From positions 24,952,960 through 25,016,959 of the forward strand of contig NC_092563.1 of assembly GCF_037975245.1 (NCBI RefSeq): a stretch of DNA of 64,000 nt, written 5' to 3'. Within the stretch, counting starts at the first letter, position 1. Each line of letters starts with the position of its first letter. Source of the stretch: Apostichopus japonicus (lineage: Eukaryota > Echinodermata > Holothuroidea > Aspidochirotida > Stichopodidae). A program made the position numbers and the translations under genes. Shown one piece after another: positions 1-39,613 of the stretch. Below the pieces are notes generated by a model. That model searched no databases. It had not been told where the DNA came from and saw nothing but the letters and a program-made list of their open reading frames with translations.

Positions 1-1521
1 AAATGACATGCAGTTTGTTATTTGTTTTCAAATAGATTAATCTTTTAGACAGCAAAACGTGACAAGGTAATAACTATCGGTTATGTAAAATTTAACCAAG
101 TCGTGAGTTAGCTCGAGTTCTTTTACAAATACGCAGCAAGCATCATAGGTATATTAAGGAAACACACAACACTTAAAATAAGACTACCATCAGTCTGTGA
201 GAGGAAATAAACCATATACAATTATGTTATAGACTATGACTGACAACATTCTATCTTCGACAGAGTGATTTTAATAAAAAGATAGCACAATAATTATTAT
301 TTCAGCGAATTGCGAGTAAAGATGTGTGAATACTAAAACTGTTTGTATATATGACGTAATATGTATAGGTTTATTTGTTATACCATTATGGATCTTGACG
401 GAGAAGTACACGGCGCACTAATACAGCGGGACACGTGCCCCTGCCCCCCCCCCCCCCAACACACACACATGCTCCTCACCATCACCCTAACTTTGACAAA
501 CCTGAATAGCGCCATTTTCATAAATGAGAAGTGCCCCAATTATTTTTTAAAGAGTTAAACCTTAATAACTCTGACCTTTCATGTCTACTGGGGTTATCTT
601 GTTTTTGCCTTGTTGTTGTTCTTGTGGATATAGTTTGCTTCAGAAACTGTTAAAAGTTCCTTTGATTCGCAAGAGCTCTCATGAAAATACCTTTGATATT
701 CTTTAATAAATTGTTATCGAGGCCACGACTTACTCCTAATGAATATTATGTACATATTTTTATCATTGAGTCAGCCTCTCAGTAGTAATTAGGATTGAGA
801 AGGGAAGAGTAGGAAAATTGGCAAGCATTTTTCGATTTTCTTCTCAACAAAGTGAGTGAGTAAAAATATTGAACACATCTGTAAATAATCTATTTGGGCT
901 TCCTCTCGAGGGCCTGCCTTTAAACAGTATAGCATTATATAAGCAGTTTTCAGTTGTTCTAACATGATGAGAGCTTTCCAAGCTAAGCTAACCAATAGAA
1001 TTTATATGCATACAACTCTCTATCAATCAATCAATCAATCAATCAATCAGAAACAGTTATATAGAATATCATGGTCAAAGAAAACTACAACACACATATG
1101 CAAGATTTGCAGTGTAATTTTGGCAGTATAGTGAAAATTTTAACTTGAATTAGCTGCAGTCTCGACCTTAGATTGACGGAAAAAGAATTGTTTACGTATT
1201 TTAACGTTATATTTCAATAATCGATCTAGGACGGGTCTTCCATTCACAAGTACATTATAGGCGTGCATGGGGGGGGGGGGGGGCGGTGGCGTTGTCGTCT
1301 TGGGTATGTAGCATTCCTTTTTTCTCACGATGATATGAAAATTTAACTTGTTGAGATCTTATAAAATAAAAAATATTGTATTTGGCGACACTCCGCGGAA
1401 TGAGTAACCTTATTATATCGTTTGAGCTAAGACGTCTTTGTTTTTCTTTGAATGTTCATAGACAAATACAGATATTTATTTAAATGTATCAATTTTTCAT
1501 CATTATCACTTAAATCTACAG
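1..1521. other. SCGN intron 1 (partial)
   Basis: No exon could be recognised here. The stretch holds a C homopolymer near 446-457, a perfect (ATCA)n run at 1022-1049 and a G homopolymer near 1270-1283. I looked for the first secretagogin coding exon, which should end on codon phase 1 inside the first EF-hand loop, and did not find it. It should lie upstream of the window. Confidence 0.6.
1022..1049. repeat. (ATCA)n tetranucleotide microsatellite
   Basis: About seven uninterrupted copies of a TCAA/ATCA unit, intronic. Confidence 0.9.
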
Positions 1522-29775
<28,254 letters not shown>

Positions 29776-30080
29776 GAAACAACTCCGAGTTGATGGAGCG
29801 GATGTATGTTGTATTGACACTATGCTCGATGATCTGCAAACATGAAACGACTGGTATCAAGATTCTAGTCGGTGGGTTTATCTGCAGAACGCGTAGACGA
29901 ACATTTCAAGTGTAAACGTTATCTAGTTGTTACTGCCACTCTTCGTCTCACTTCTCCTATTAACTTTTACCAAGTTATTATTTTTCTGTTCACTTTAAAA
30001 TTCTAATAATTGCATATTCATATTTTATGTTTTTGATTTAAATTAAGCCCAATGAATAAAAGGAATCAATGTAGTAATTT
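29776..30080 (+). other. SCGN: SCGN 3' UTR (inferred)
   Basis: Follows the TGA directly. The first AATAAA in the + direction is at 30055-30060, giving a 3' UTR of about 300 bases if used. Confidence 0.6.
30055..30060 (+). promoter_or_regulatory. SCGN: AATAAA polyadenylation signal
   Basis: Canonical hexamer 280 bp after the SCGN stop codon. No transcript evidence available. Confidence 0.6.
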
Positions 30081-30337
30081 ATTATGCAGACATAACTTTT
30101 GTTTGCCAAATTAGTGTTTTTGCCATATTTTCGAGTGAATAGAATGATTTTTCGTTTTGTTATTTTGCATTTGATGGCAGGGTTTTCGATTCGTATCAAT
30201 ATGACGTGAGCGTGTGATAGTGAATGTACGTTCATTTATATGAAACAACCTATATCACAAAGCGCATGAAAGATAACGTCTTTCTGAGAATCAATTAGAC
30301 AGCCAATTATGATCATTAATGATGTGTTAGGCATATG

Positions 30338-30340
<3 letters not shown>

Positions 30341-30371
<31 letters not shown>
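30341..30371. repeat. (AT)n microsatellite
   Basis: About 15 TA units. It is the last sizeable AT array in the window. Confidence 0.9.
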
Positions 30372-30374
<3 letters not shown>

Positions 30375-31482
30375 ACTGTGTGTTGCATTTTATACTGAAG
30401 ATCGAGAAGTTTAATGATGAATGTGGGTTTCAAAGAAGTGGGCATGGGTGGGGGCGTGGGTTGCGGTCCACTGCCTCGTTTCACTGTAATGATCTTTGTA
30501 GAAAAAAATCTGGAATTTATACCTTATAAGCTTGCAATACGAACATTATATCAACTTGAGATTACAGGCTTAAATCATTCCAAGTTCACGCGTTTTCATC
30601 GTAATTTAGGTCAACATTCCAACTGGAATTTCATTAATGATGCTCACCCACTCATTCCAAATGCTTGAGAATTTAATAATTAAATAGAGTGCGTGCATAA
30701 ACGTATAGTTAGCATGCAAAAAACACTATCCAGGTGTGAGTTTCTTATGTTAGCTGAAAAGCTGGTCAATTATGCAGATGTTAACATTTAAATCGGTTCT
30801 TTTAAAACGCGGTCTGTAAGTCTTTAATAATCTTGGCTTTTACAAAGGATCAATTTGATACGTTTCCATTGGTCTATATACTTGATTGGAGGACACGTGA
30901 CCAGACAAATATAACTGTATCATACGTTACTCACGTCCGCCTACGTGTTTACCATAATTGAGCGTCGTCTCGGTGACAATATAGCACCCATCTGATTACA
31001 TACCGTATTAATCTATGAATATACTTAATTTGTATCGCTTTCACGTGGTTTGTTTATTTTCTGAGTCATGAATTTAACATTTTCAAGTGACAAACGTGTT
31101 CGTTGTTATATTTGTATCTTTCAAATCAAATTTGCGATGATATTTCAATAAGAAAAAAAACTTAACTTAATCCAATTAAGGGTAAAATAATTTGTGCCTA
31201 TACTTGTATGAATCACACACACACACACAAAAAGACACTAATTATGTGAAAATTCATCTACATTTAACAGTTTTATGTAATTGTCAAGTTCAAGATTGAT
31301 GGAATATAGTTGTTACGATTTGTGTTTAAGCAAAACTCTATAATAAATATGATAAAAAAGCTCATGAAATATTGTTTGCTTTGTATTGTTCGCCTTTCTG
31401 GTGTGTACTTATAATACTACGTATGCATACATGTCAGTCTAATGGGATCATTGGTGTAACAAGGTTCCACATGGCGGGGGGG

Positions 31483-31815
31483 GGGGGGGGTTGGGCGTGT
31501 GGGGGTGATGGGTTGATGGGCTGTTTGCGATGATCATTGTGTTTTGCAACCTCATGACATTTCTAGATGCTGGATGAACGGTGAAAGAATAAGAGCTAAA
31601 TTGTGGTTCTGTGCACCAATTTGACTTCATTACAGATTCTAAAGTTCGTGGTGGTTGGGAGAGGGGGTGGGGGAGGGGGAGGGGGTTGGTGGTTTGATGG
31701 TGCTGAAGACGGAGATACTTGTTCTGCAACCTATTGTCATGTACTGTACAGATGAAGGTGAAAACGTATAAGAGAATAAATTGTGGTTCTGTACACCCAT
31801 TTGGGAAGTTTATCC
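31483..31815. repeat. Imperfect tandem duplication, about 180-bp unit
   Basis: Two diverged units, each a G-rich block followed by TTGCAACCT or CTGCAACCT, then a T-GTCAT/GACAT segment, then AAATTGTGGTTCTGT.CACC (31598-31617 and 31779-31798). Confidence 0.65.
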
Positions 31816-32025
31816 TTTGGTTCACGCCATGGGCGTCAGCAGGTTTCAGAAAGTGAGGGGGACACTATACTATCAGAGCCTTATATAGAGAGAGTTGCGA
31901 CAACTCGGGTCCCGGAATTTCCGATTACGTGACCTCATGGCACCATTTTGGGGCCAACTAATTCTGGCCGTATGATCGACAACAACGTACGTTCGAGCAG
32001 TCAACATCTGCGCTGCCATCACAAA

Positions 32026-32178
32026 ATGCCTGGCTGTTCAGCGTGGGGCTGTTCAAATCGTCCCGAAAACGGTTCAAAATTTTTCAGATTCCCAACAAAC
32101 CTAGATAGGAGGAAAACATGGGAGGCAAAAGTAAACAGGCTTCACTGGAAGGCGAACTCCAATCACAAACTTTGTGAT
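32026..32178 (+). CDS. THAP zinc-finger N-terminal exon inside a transposon
   Basis: 51 codons from ATG 32026, MPGCSAWGCSNRPENG at the start, to the donor GTGAGT at 32179. It shows the first half of a THAP (C2CH) DNA-binding domain: C4 and C9 of the CxxxxC pair, FRFP after the linker, the conserved Trp (TWEAKV) and a KLCD end. The CxxH pair and AVPTLF box would be in a following exon, which I could not find in the element. The frame is open upstream to 31948, but the MPGC start is typical of THAP proteins. It could be the 5' exon of a P-element transposase or a captured host exon. Confidence 0.75.
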
Positions 32179-32251
32179 GTGAGTACTTCACCTAGGCCTA
32201 GTACAATGAACTAAGATTCGTAACACTAGGCCTAGCCTAGTCCATAACCGG

Positions 32252-32839
32252 CACAGGGATGTAAGTCTTCCGTATTTTTACGGAAATCCGGTTTTTTTTT
32301 TTTTAATTCCAATAAAGTTCCACAAAATTGTACAAATATCAAATACACAACGCGGCAAAAATGCCTGGCCCGTTGCAGCAAGCTAACTTCAATTTTCACT
32401 CATCGATCAACCAAAATACCATTTCCTGTTACACATCGCATTGCACTGTACAACATTGTGTGTGCCATGTGAACATCGTTGCGTACGTGCGAACTTCAAA
32501 TCGCCATAGCTCATTTCTGTGGTTGAAAAACCTTGCCAAATTCACGTTGATTCGTAACTGCTGGTGCTCGACATAAGTTTCGGAAATAACGCTTGTGATA
32601 TTTGTGAGCGGCTAAATCTACGGGATACGCATATGATAGTCGATATTCGTGATCGCTTTCAAATGTGAGACTGCTTTTTATTCCGGATTTCGCTACGACG
32701 TATTCGTTACTTGGAGCTAGCCTAACATAACGATAGTGTGTAAGTATTCAGAGCTAGGAGTAGGATGCGTTAGGACGACATTCCCCCGGTTTCTCCGAAT
32801 AGTTTTCCGGGGTTTTTTTTGGCTGCACTTACATCCCTG
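32252..32839. mobile_element. Innermost hAT-like element, about 586 bp
   Basis: Inverted termini CAGGGATGTAAGT (from 32254) and ACTTACATCCCTG (to 32839). Flanking octamers ATAACCGG (32244-32251) and ATAACCAG (32840-32847) match at 7 of 8; two extra bases (CA) sit between the left octamer and CAGGG. It interrupts the THAP-bearing element 74 bp after the THAP exon donor. Confidence 0.75.
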
Positions 32840-33562
32840 ATAACCAGGACTGTGGGTTACACCACACAGTCCTTACAGCTATGTATGGTGCACTGTGCAG
32901 TGTACATACACGCATAGTTAACATCACAGAAAACAGAGCATAAATTTCAGGCATGAAAATGGTCTATTTTTAACAAGTTCTGATCAAGAATTCTCTAGCA
33001 CAATAAACATAAATTATATACTGGGGAATTGATCGCCATATTCAAGGATTTTTTATCACCTGAATTATTCTGTTAAAAAAATCACTGCAAATTAAGTATT
33101 TTGGTGGATCAGAATTTGCTTTACCATAGTTGACCACTTTTGATGAAGATAATTTACTTTTATTTTGGCCTTCCATGTCCCATGTACTGTGGAATGCCCC
33201 ATTTCAAAGCTGTTTAGTTTTATTTTGGTGTTATAATGTAAAACAGTTTTTAGTTTTGCTGCTATGCAGAAATTATTAGTTTACAAAATATAGTGTTGCA
33301 TGGAAATCTTCATTTGTTTTACTTTAGTATTTGTCTGTTTACTCTTTGTCCATTTAAATTGTATTTTTTACTGGAGTTATGGGTTACACATCTTAAACGT
33401 GTTAAGGCATAAATGTGTAATGCCTGGTAGGAATTGTAGATATACTTCCACAATTTTGTCCGTATATACTGTAAATGCCCTTCCCTTGCCCTATTTCATT
33501 GCCCTATTTCCCGGCAGAGAGTTATATTAAACAGATATGCAGAGGATTGTGCAAGTAACCAC

Positions 33563-33699
33563 AATGTAATCGTGATTGTAATCACGATTACATTACAATG
33601 TAATCGTAATCGATTACTTCAACTTTAGGCTGTAATCGTAATCGTAATCATACATTCTCAAGTAATCGTAATCGATTACATTCAGATGTAATCGCCCCA
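33563..33699. repeat. GTAATCG-rich palindromic cluster
   Basis: A perfect 15-bp-arm hairpin at 33563-33594 (AATGTAATCGTGATT and its complement), followed by repeated GTAATCGTAATCGATTAC motifs in both orientations. It ends with ATCGCCCCAAGCCTG, which reads on the minus strand as a CAGGCTTGGGG transposon-like end. No partner end was found. Confidence 0.6.
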
Positions 33700-33710
33700 A
33701 GCCTGATGTG

Positions 33711-33737
33711 ATTGGTTCATTTAGTTACCATAGCAAC
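33711..33737 (+). promoter_or_regulatory. RFX-type X-box with inverted CCAAT box
   Basis: GTTACCATAGCAAC (33724-33737) matches the RFX consensus GTNRCC...RGYAAC. An ATTGG (inverted CCAAT) lies 8 bp upstream at 33711-33715. Activity is inferred only from the motifs. Confidence 0.5.
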
Positions 33738-33853
33738 CAATTTTCAAAGACCTAGCTTCATGATTCTGTGCACCATGTCAGTACCAGTCACATGTCCAAA
33801 TATCAACTTCATCAGCCATTGCTAGCTCAAGTTACAGTTAATCCCAATTTTGA

Positions 33854-33887
33854 CCAATCACAGGCTTTGTTTGGTTACCATGGCAAC
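33854..33887 (+). promoter_or_regulatory. Second RFX-type X-box with CCAAT box
   Basis: GTTACCATGGCAAC (33874-33887), a near-palindromic X-box, with CCAAT at 33854-33858. It has the same pairing as the first copy about 150 bp upstream. Confidence 0.5.
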
Positions 33888-35160
33888 AATGGAAGAATGT
33901 ACATTATTCCGCAACTGTGCAATATGTGTTACAATATGATATATAACCAGTCATAATACAATTTTACCGTACCAGAATATCAACTGTTGAATTTGGACTT
34001 CCAAATGTGCCAACCTCATCCCCTTGAACTTGAGCGCAGCCAATCCCTCCCCCCCCCCTCCCGTTCGACGCCCTACTTACACAGCCTCGGCGCCCAAAAG
34101 CACCACAACATTATCAGGCCATAAATAAAACCCAGAATCCTGCTCACACTTCTACAATGCCATCGAAAAATTCCCCTATCCACCTGAACGCCCATTCCCA
34201 CACATACAGTATGTTGCCCATTTGGCCCCAAAATGGCGCCCAAATTTCAGTTGTCGCAACTCTCTCTATATAAGGCTCTGTATACTATCTAAGCGGAGCG
34301 CCACCATTGATTGGCGCGTATAGCGTACCAGAAAATTTTGGGTACATAAGACCCCCTAGATCGCAGGAGACGGCCTTCCTGAGTCGTTTTTAATTACATC
34401 AGAACCAGATCTGTGAGGAGAAATTTTGTCTCACAAAACTAAATTCCGACAGAAAGTACTGGTAGAAAAATGCCGTTCTGACACCAATGGAGACGAATTA
34501 CACAGCAACCATCTCAAACGAAATATTGAAAAAGTGGCGCCGTCACCTCCGGGATGAGTGGAGTGGTATATATAATACATGCATGTAGGTTCGAGACGTC
34601 AGTTGTTATGTGCCCAGGTACTTTAATAATAATAATCAGAAAAAGGCACCGCGCGCAGAGCGTGTGTAGCGCCTAGCCGGCACTCAACAATAAAGATCTA
34701 CCATATCCGGCGAATACATGTAGCCTTAATTACTTAACCCCTACACCCCTATTCGTCCGTCCAGTCCAAGGGACTGGAGGTAGTGATATGAACATAGTAA
34801 CTCATCACCATCTACCTGTATGGCTTACCTAATCCCTTGGAACCCATACAAACAACATGTGTGCAAGATTCAATACACTTTCGAATGGTCTCCCCCCCCC
34901 CCCCCCCGAACGAATTAAATGGGCAGATTTAGGATATTGGGAGAATGGGAGATAAATGACGATCAAGTGATAGATAGCAGGGGCCCAGGGAGTCCAGATT
35001 TCTTGACCTTAAATAGAAAATCGCGCATATGCATGTGATTTTTTTAATAACTACTCTGAAAAGTGGGTGGGACAAATGATATGATATCCCCTCCACTTTT
35101 GAAAGTGGGGGGGGGACATGTTCCCCCCGTCCCCCACCTGTTGACGCCCATGGTTCAAGC

Positions 35161-36245
35161 TCCTAGTGTTGCACTAATATGGGCAAATGATTAAATAAGG
35201 CAAATAGGCTATATTTCATTTTCGCATCTTATATGTGAGGGTGGGTAGGCAGGGGGGGGGTGGGACAGACTGGACAAGAGTTCTCAAATGACGTCCAAAC
35301 TATACATATGAAAAAATACAGAAAAACAAACCAAACCAAGCTACTCAAGGCAACAGGTCTTGGAATAAAAGAACGCAAAAAATCTTCCAATCACGCTCCC
35401 GGTACGGAACATAAAACAAGTCAGTGCAAACATTCCACATCGATTATCATCACACTTCACATACCTATACTTCATGTGTTTTCATGATATTGACATAAGG
35501 AGTTGCATCATAAATTATCCACATCCGAGGGTTCAGATTCGTATGTTCAGTTCATCTAGGCTATAACATTTAGAGATACGGTTAATTATAGGTAATACCG
35601 GTCGCTTACGCAAGACTCATCTAATAATAGACAGATGTTCTCAAAAAAAGTATCTAAACAAATGTCAATCGGATGCTTAGTTCCATACAGAAATAATGTT
35701 ACGTAACACCTATTAGATAAATTTTTCCACTAAATCGCGTTACAATCAAAGGAGACACCGTAAAACAACCATCGTGTTTCATCTGATGATGATGAATGAG
35801 GCATTTGCGATGAACAATTCACCCAAACAGGTCTAGGAAAATATTACTATATTTTGATATATTATGTGGGAGACATCTGAAATATCATATGTGTCTTATC
35901 TAATATGTTGGTATAGCTCCTTTGTGTATCATATCATGTTATAAAAGGTAAATTTGCAACATAGTGATTTTTCTTGGGGGGGGGGGTGTATCATGTGGTC
36001 GGTGTGGCTCCCACACATCTGAAGTGTTTTCTTCATGTCAGGCACGTATCCATGTGGTGGTGTGAGCCTTTGAGTAGCGTACACTCCCCCTCCCCCTCCC
36101 ACCCCTTTTATATCCCTGCACAAACTTGGTAGATCTTCAGTATAGCACAGCTTCCCACAAATCTAATTGTAGACCTAATGTATAGCCTAAATATGCCTCG
36201 AAATGCACCATTTCACATCTAACATTTCATGTTTTTCTTGGGGCA
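35161..36245. other. Intergenic sequence
   Basis: About 1.1 kb with G homopolymers near 35252 and 35977. No exon, RNA gene or bounded element recognised. Confidence 0.65.
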
Positions 36246-36253
36246 CCGCAGAC

Positions 36254-36753
36254 CAATGGCGGAGCTACGGGTAATGGTCAGAGGGGGCGGGAATGGTCTG
36301 TAGGGGCGCTTTGATACTATCTAAGCTGAGCGCCACCACAGGTTGGCGCGGAGCGTTCAGGAATTTTTTGAGTTAAGATACTCCCTAGATCGCCGGAAAT
36401 GACCCTTTACGGACCTTGCTAATTTGCAGATAAACAAAGAATAAATAGGTGTCATCGCCATTTGTGACAACTCGGAAGTTTATATGGGTGTTGAAAGTAC
36501 ATGCGCTTGGAAATAGTTTCGTACAACGGAAGTGCCGATAAATTAAAGACCGCCGTTAGAGCATTTTGTCAGAAAATTACACAAACAAAATGTGACAAAT
36601 GTCAATAGGTAGATGAGAGCGCAATAAAAAAGTTTATAATCGCGAATAAGTAAAAAGTGTTAAAAAGCTGAAAAGGGCGCCAGCAGTCCATTTGAGTCCG
36701 TCAGGGGAGGGGGGGGGCATCCGCCCCCTGACTGTATGGACGCTCCGCCACTG
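36254..36753. mobile_element. hAT-like non-autonomous element, 500 bp
   Basis: Begins CAATGGCGGAGC, ends GCTCCGCCACTG, and is flanked by a perfect 8-bp duplication CCGCAGAC (36246-36253 and 36754-36761). It contains an inverted GCGCCACC module at about 36315-36415, so it belongs with the elements at 10632 and 31828. Confidence 0.92.
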
Positions 36754-36957
36754 CCGCAGACCTTCCCCTACATAGGAGTCAGCCTAAACGACCACAGGGC
36801 TACCCCCCTCCTTCAGTTTCTTATAAAAACCTGGATCTGCTGCTACGTGGCTCGTATGACAATTTCACATATTGACACGATTTTCAGCAACGTACAGTAA
36901 TATTTAACAAAGTATATGGAGCATAATTTTTTGATACAGCAGACGACGTACATAAAT

Positions 36958-37579
36958 ACGGAAGCGTAGAAGAGACATTGCATTGACGAGTTACCAACTT
37001 GACAAAACGACCATCTCGACAAGATGACAAAATTCAGAAAATTGACGAGTTGACGAGATAACGTCATCTTGTCGAGATGGTAGTAAGTGTGCAACTCGTC
37101 AATTTGCAGAAAATTGTTGCATTGACGAGATCACGTTATCTCGTCAAAACGTCAATTTTCTGAATTTTGTCATCTTGTCGAGATGGTAGTAAGTGTGCAA
37201 CTCGTCAATTTGCAGAAAATTGTTGCATTGACGAGATCCGTTATCTCGTCAAAACGTCAATTTTCTGAATTTTGTCATCTTGTCGAGATGGTAGTAAGTG
37301 TGCAACTCGTCAATTTGCAGAAAATTGTTGCATTGACGAGATCCGTTATCTCGTCAAAACGTCAATTTTCTGAATTTTGTCATCTTGTCGAGATGGTAGT
37401 AAGTGTGCAACTCGTCAATTTGCAGAAAATTGTTGCATTGACGAGATCCGTTATCTCGTCAAAACGTCAATTTTCTGAATTTTGTCACGTTACCATCTCG
37501 TCAACTCGTCAATTTGCAGATAATTGTCGTTTTGTCAAGTTGGTAACTCGTCAATGCAATGTCCCTTCTACGCTTCCGT
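36958..37579. mobile_element. Foldback element, 622 bp, with 53-bp TIRs and internal 105-bp repeats
   Basis: The arms 36958-37010 and 37527-37579 (starting ACGGAAGCGTAGAAG) are reverse complements with one mismatch. Flanking octamers ACATAAAT (36950-36957) and ACATAAAC (37580-37587) match at 7 of 8. The interior is a tandem array beginning at 37063, 37169, 37274 and 37379 (periods 106, 105, 105). Each unit contains the smaller palindrome GACGAGAT(CA)CGTTATCTCGTC. The whole element can fold on itself. The 105-bp period creates an open frame with a 35-residue repeat, which is not a gene. Confidence 0.9.
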
Positions 37580-37587
37580 ACATAAAC

Positions 37588-38804
37588 AGTGGTTCGAACA
37601 CATGAAAAATTGTTATATCAACGTAATCTAGTAATGGTAATACATAGCCTAACTTATTGTGAAAAAGAAGAAGCAAAAAGAACTGATAAATTGACGAGAC
37701 GTTTCTCTCGTTCTCCTGCTGAATATGAACCGATGTTGTATCACTTTGTAGGTAAGGTTTCATTTTATATCGAAAATAAACACAGTACTTCTTTTCTACA
37801 AGCCTAGGCTAGCCTAAGCTACAGTAAGTTACTCTATGTATGCAGCTCTAGGCTAGGATAATATGCCTTCGTCTATACAGTATATACGTATTAAGTATTG
37901 CTACTTTAATACTTGTACTACCACTAGTGTAAATAAAGGGGGATCTAGTCGCACATCATGATTCCAGTCGGAATCTTCCACTTATTTTAACTGTAACTAA
38001 GGTAAAGGCCCAGTCTCGTTCTCATAGGCCTACTCTGAGTCCTAGGATAATAGTAATATAGTCAGTAGTGCAAAGTTCGGCATACTGTGAAGTTCGGACA
38101 CCCTAAGAAATACACGATTTTACCATGACAACTTACAGGAAGAGCCAAATTTCACCAAAAAGTACGAAGCTACAGTTATTTTCTCTCCAAAATGGCCCGT
38201 GTGCAAGAAAATACTTACATATTAGTTAATAAAATGACCGAGATATATGAAGTCTGTTATAATTACTGAAAAAGCAACTGCGCCACCAATTTTATCACCA
38301 GCGCCACACTGTGGGTTGCGTGTCCGAACTTCGCAATACTCTAACAAAGAAATAGCAGTTCCACAATCACGAAGAATCTTCTTGGAATACAACGTGAAAA
38401 CAGTTAGCAGGAAAGAAAGTTTGGCCATGTATCGTACTATAACACAATTCTCCCACCATATGAAGTTTATTTTCCGGTGATTTATACCAGAAGATTTAGT
38501 TTTGGGGTGTTTTAAGTCTTAAGTGTCCGAACTTCGAAGTCACCATGCTACAACTTACAAGAATAGTAAATCACCTTACAAGGGTAATGCTGGTGTAAAA
38601 TTCCCTTACTAAAATCAGTTCACTCATTGGATTAGTTCAAACTAGAAGTTAAGAAAAGGATGTGAAGGGTCATTCTCAAACTAAATTGAAAACATCAAAA
38701 CGAATTTGTTGCTGTAAAATACCCTTATAAATGTTAGAATCCAACTGGTTATGTATGTGACTTCACTCATACATGTATGGCAGCTCTACTACTAGAGCTG
38801 CCAT
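37588..38804. other. Intergenic sequence with a possible GTCCGAACTTC inverted-repeat pair
   Basis: GTGAAGTTCGGACAC (about 38089-38103) and GTGTCCGAACTTCG (about 38523-38536) are inverse copies about 430 bp apart, with a third GTCCGAACTTCGC in between (about 38321). They may be the ends of an old miniature element; I found no target duplication. Confidence 0.4.
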
Positions 38805-38812
38805 ACTAGTAG

Positions 38813-39399
38813 CATGGTGGGCTCATAATTGACGCACTAAAGGATTTGATCAACGATGTCTATCAAGGAAAAATCCAAATCACTCAATGGTATGTTTTTT
38901 TTGTATGTGTAGTTCCTTAGAAATCCAATGATTTCAAAATATTTATTGTTTTGTGCCTACACAACATACAATTGAGCAGAATTTGACCACAAAATGTCTG
39001 CCCGTCAAGCTCTTTCATACCCCTAAATTGACACTTGTCGATAAGCTAACTGTAGTGTAGGCCTCAGTATACATTCATTCACTTTGGATGCTGTTTGCTA
39101 TGCTCTGAGCATCTAAGCTCAGACAGGTCAGGTCCCAGAGAGTAGTGGTATAATATTGAGGTAATAATGGTTATATTTAGGGTGTAAGATTTCCAAATGC
39201 CCAAAAAACATGCAAAACTGGGTGGAGGGTGTTAAAAGCTTTAAAAAAAAACACAATTTGGTCAGCAAATAGCTGAAACGGATTTAAACTCAAGTAATTC
39301 TGCTTGACTGCAAAAGTTAAGGTTGCCTTCTGTATCGTTGCTAGTAATATTTGAAGGTGCATCAATTACGAAGGTGCGTTAATTATGAAGCCTTACTAT
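38813..39399. mobile_element. Non-autonomous DNA transposon, 587 bp
   Basis: Flanked by a perfect 8-bp duplication ACTAGTAG (38805-38812 and 39400-39407). The termini are imperfect inverted repeats: CATGGTGGGCTCATAATTGA at the left, and the inverse of GCTTCATAATTAACGCAC at the right. An 8-bp duplication suggests hAT-like. Confidence 0.82.
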
Positions 39400-39613
39400 A
39401 CTAGTAGGTAGACTTAAGTTACTGTTCTGTTGGTCAGTTATCTGGATTTTTCTGTGACTGAAAGTCAAATCGCAGGTAAAAGAGTGAAAGCATACATAGT
39501 TATTGTACACACTTATTTATCTGTAAACTCAATAAGGTGTACATACCTAAATATATAGCAAATCAGTGATATTACTAGATACTGTAAATCATAACCTACC
39601 TGTACGCTTACAG

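Larger units (their letters stand above)
30081..31827. other. Intergenic sequence downstream of SCGN
   Basis: Holds (AT)n at 30341-30371, a short (AC)n run at about 31215-31230 and an imperfect tandem duplication at 31483-31815. No coding exon recognised. Confidence 0.65.
31874..34280. mobile_element. 2407-bp DNA transposon with 32-bp perfect TIRs carrying a THAP exon
   Basis: The termini (31874-31905 and 34249-34280) are perfect 32-bp inverted repeats starting CAGAGCCTTATATAGAGAGA. The flanks are an exact 8-bp duplication TATACTAT (31866-31873 and 34281-34288). Subterminal CATTTTGGGGCCAA is also repeated inversely. A THAP half-domain exon lies at 32026-32178. An 8-bp duplication together with a THAP domain fits the P superfamily; CAG termini would also fit hAT. 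No catalytic transposase core is visible, so this copy is non-autonomous or reduced. Its perfect ends suggest relatively recent insertion into the outer element. Confidence 0.9.
31828..35152. mobile_element. Outer hAT-like element of a three-level nest
   Basis: Inverted termini CATGGGCGTCAGCAGG and CCTGTTGACGCCCATG have one mismatch. Flanking octamers GTTCACGC (31820-31827) and GTTCAAGC (35153-35160) match at 7 of 8. Without the insertion at 31874-34280 it would be about 0.9 kb. The right part carries an inverted GCGCCACC module (about 34287-34385). Confidence 0.85.

Noticed and set aside
33300-33530. Membrane-like 76-codon frame in the THAP-bearing element, containing MPGRNC
   Set aside because: I considered it as a second THAP start, but no THAP motifs follow MPGRNC and the frame soon ends.
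37183-37605. 140-codon open frame with 35-residue repeats
   Set aside because: The 105-bp tandem unit of the foldback element happens to be divisible by three and free of stops. It lies inside the transposon.
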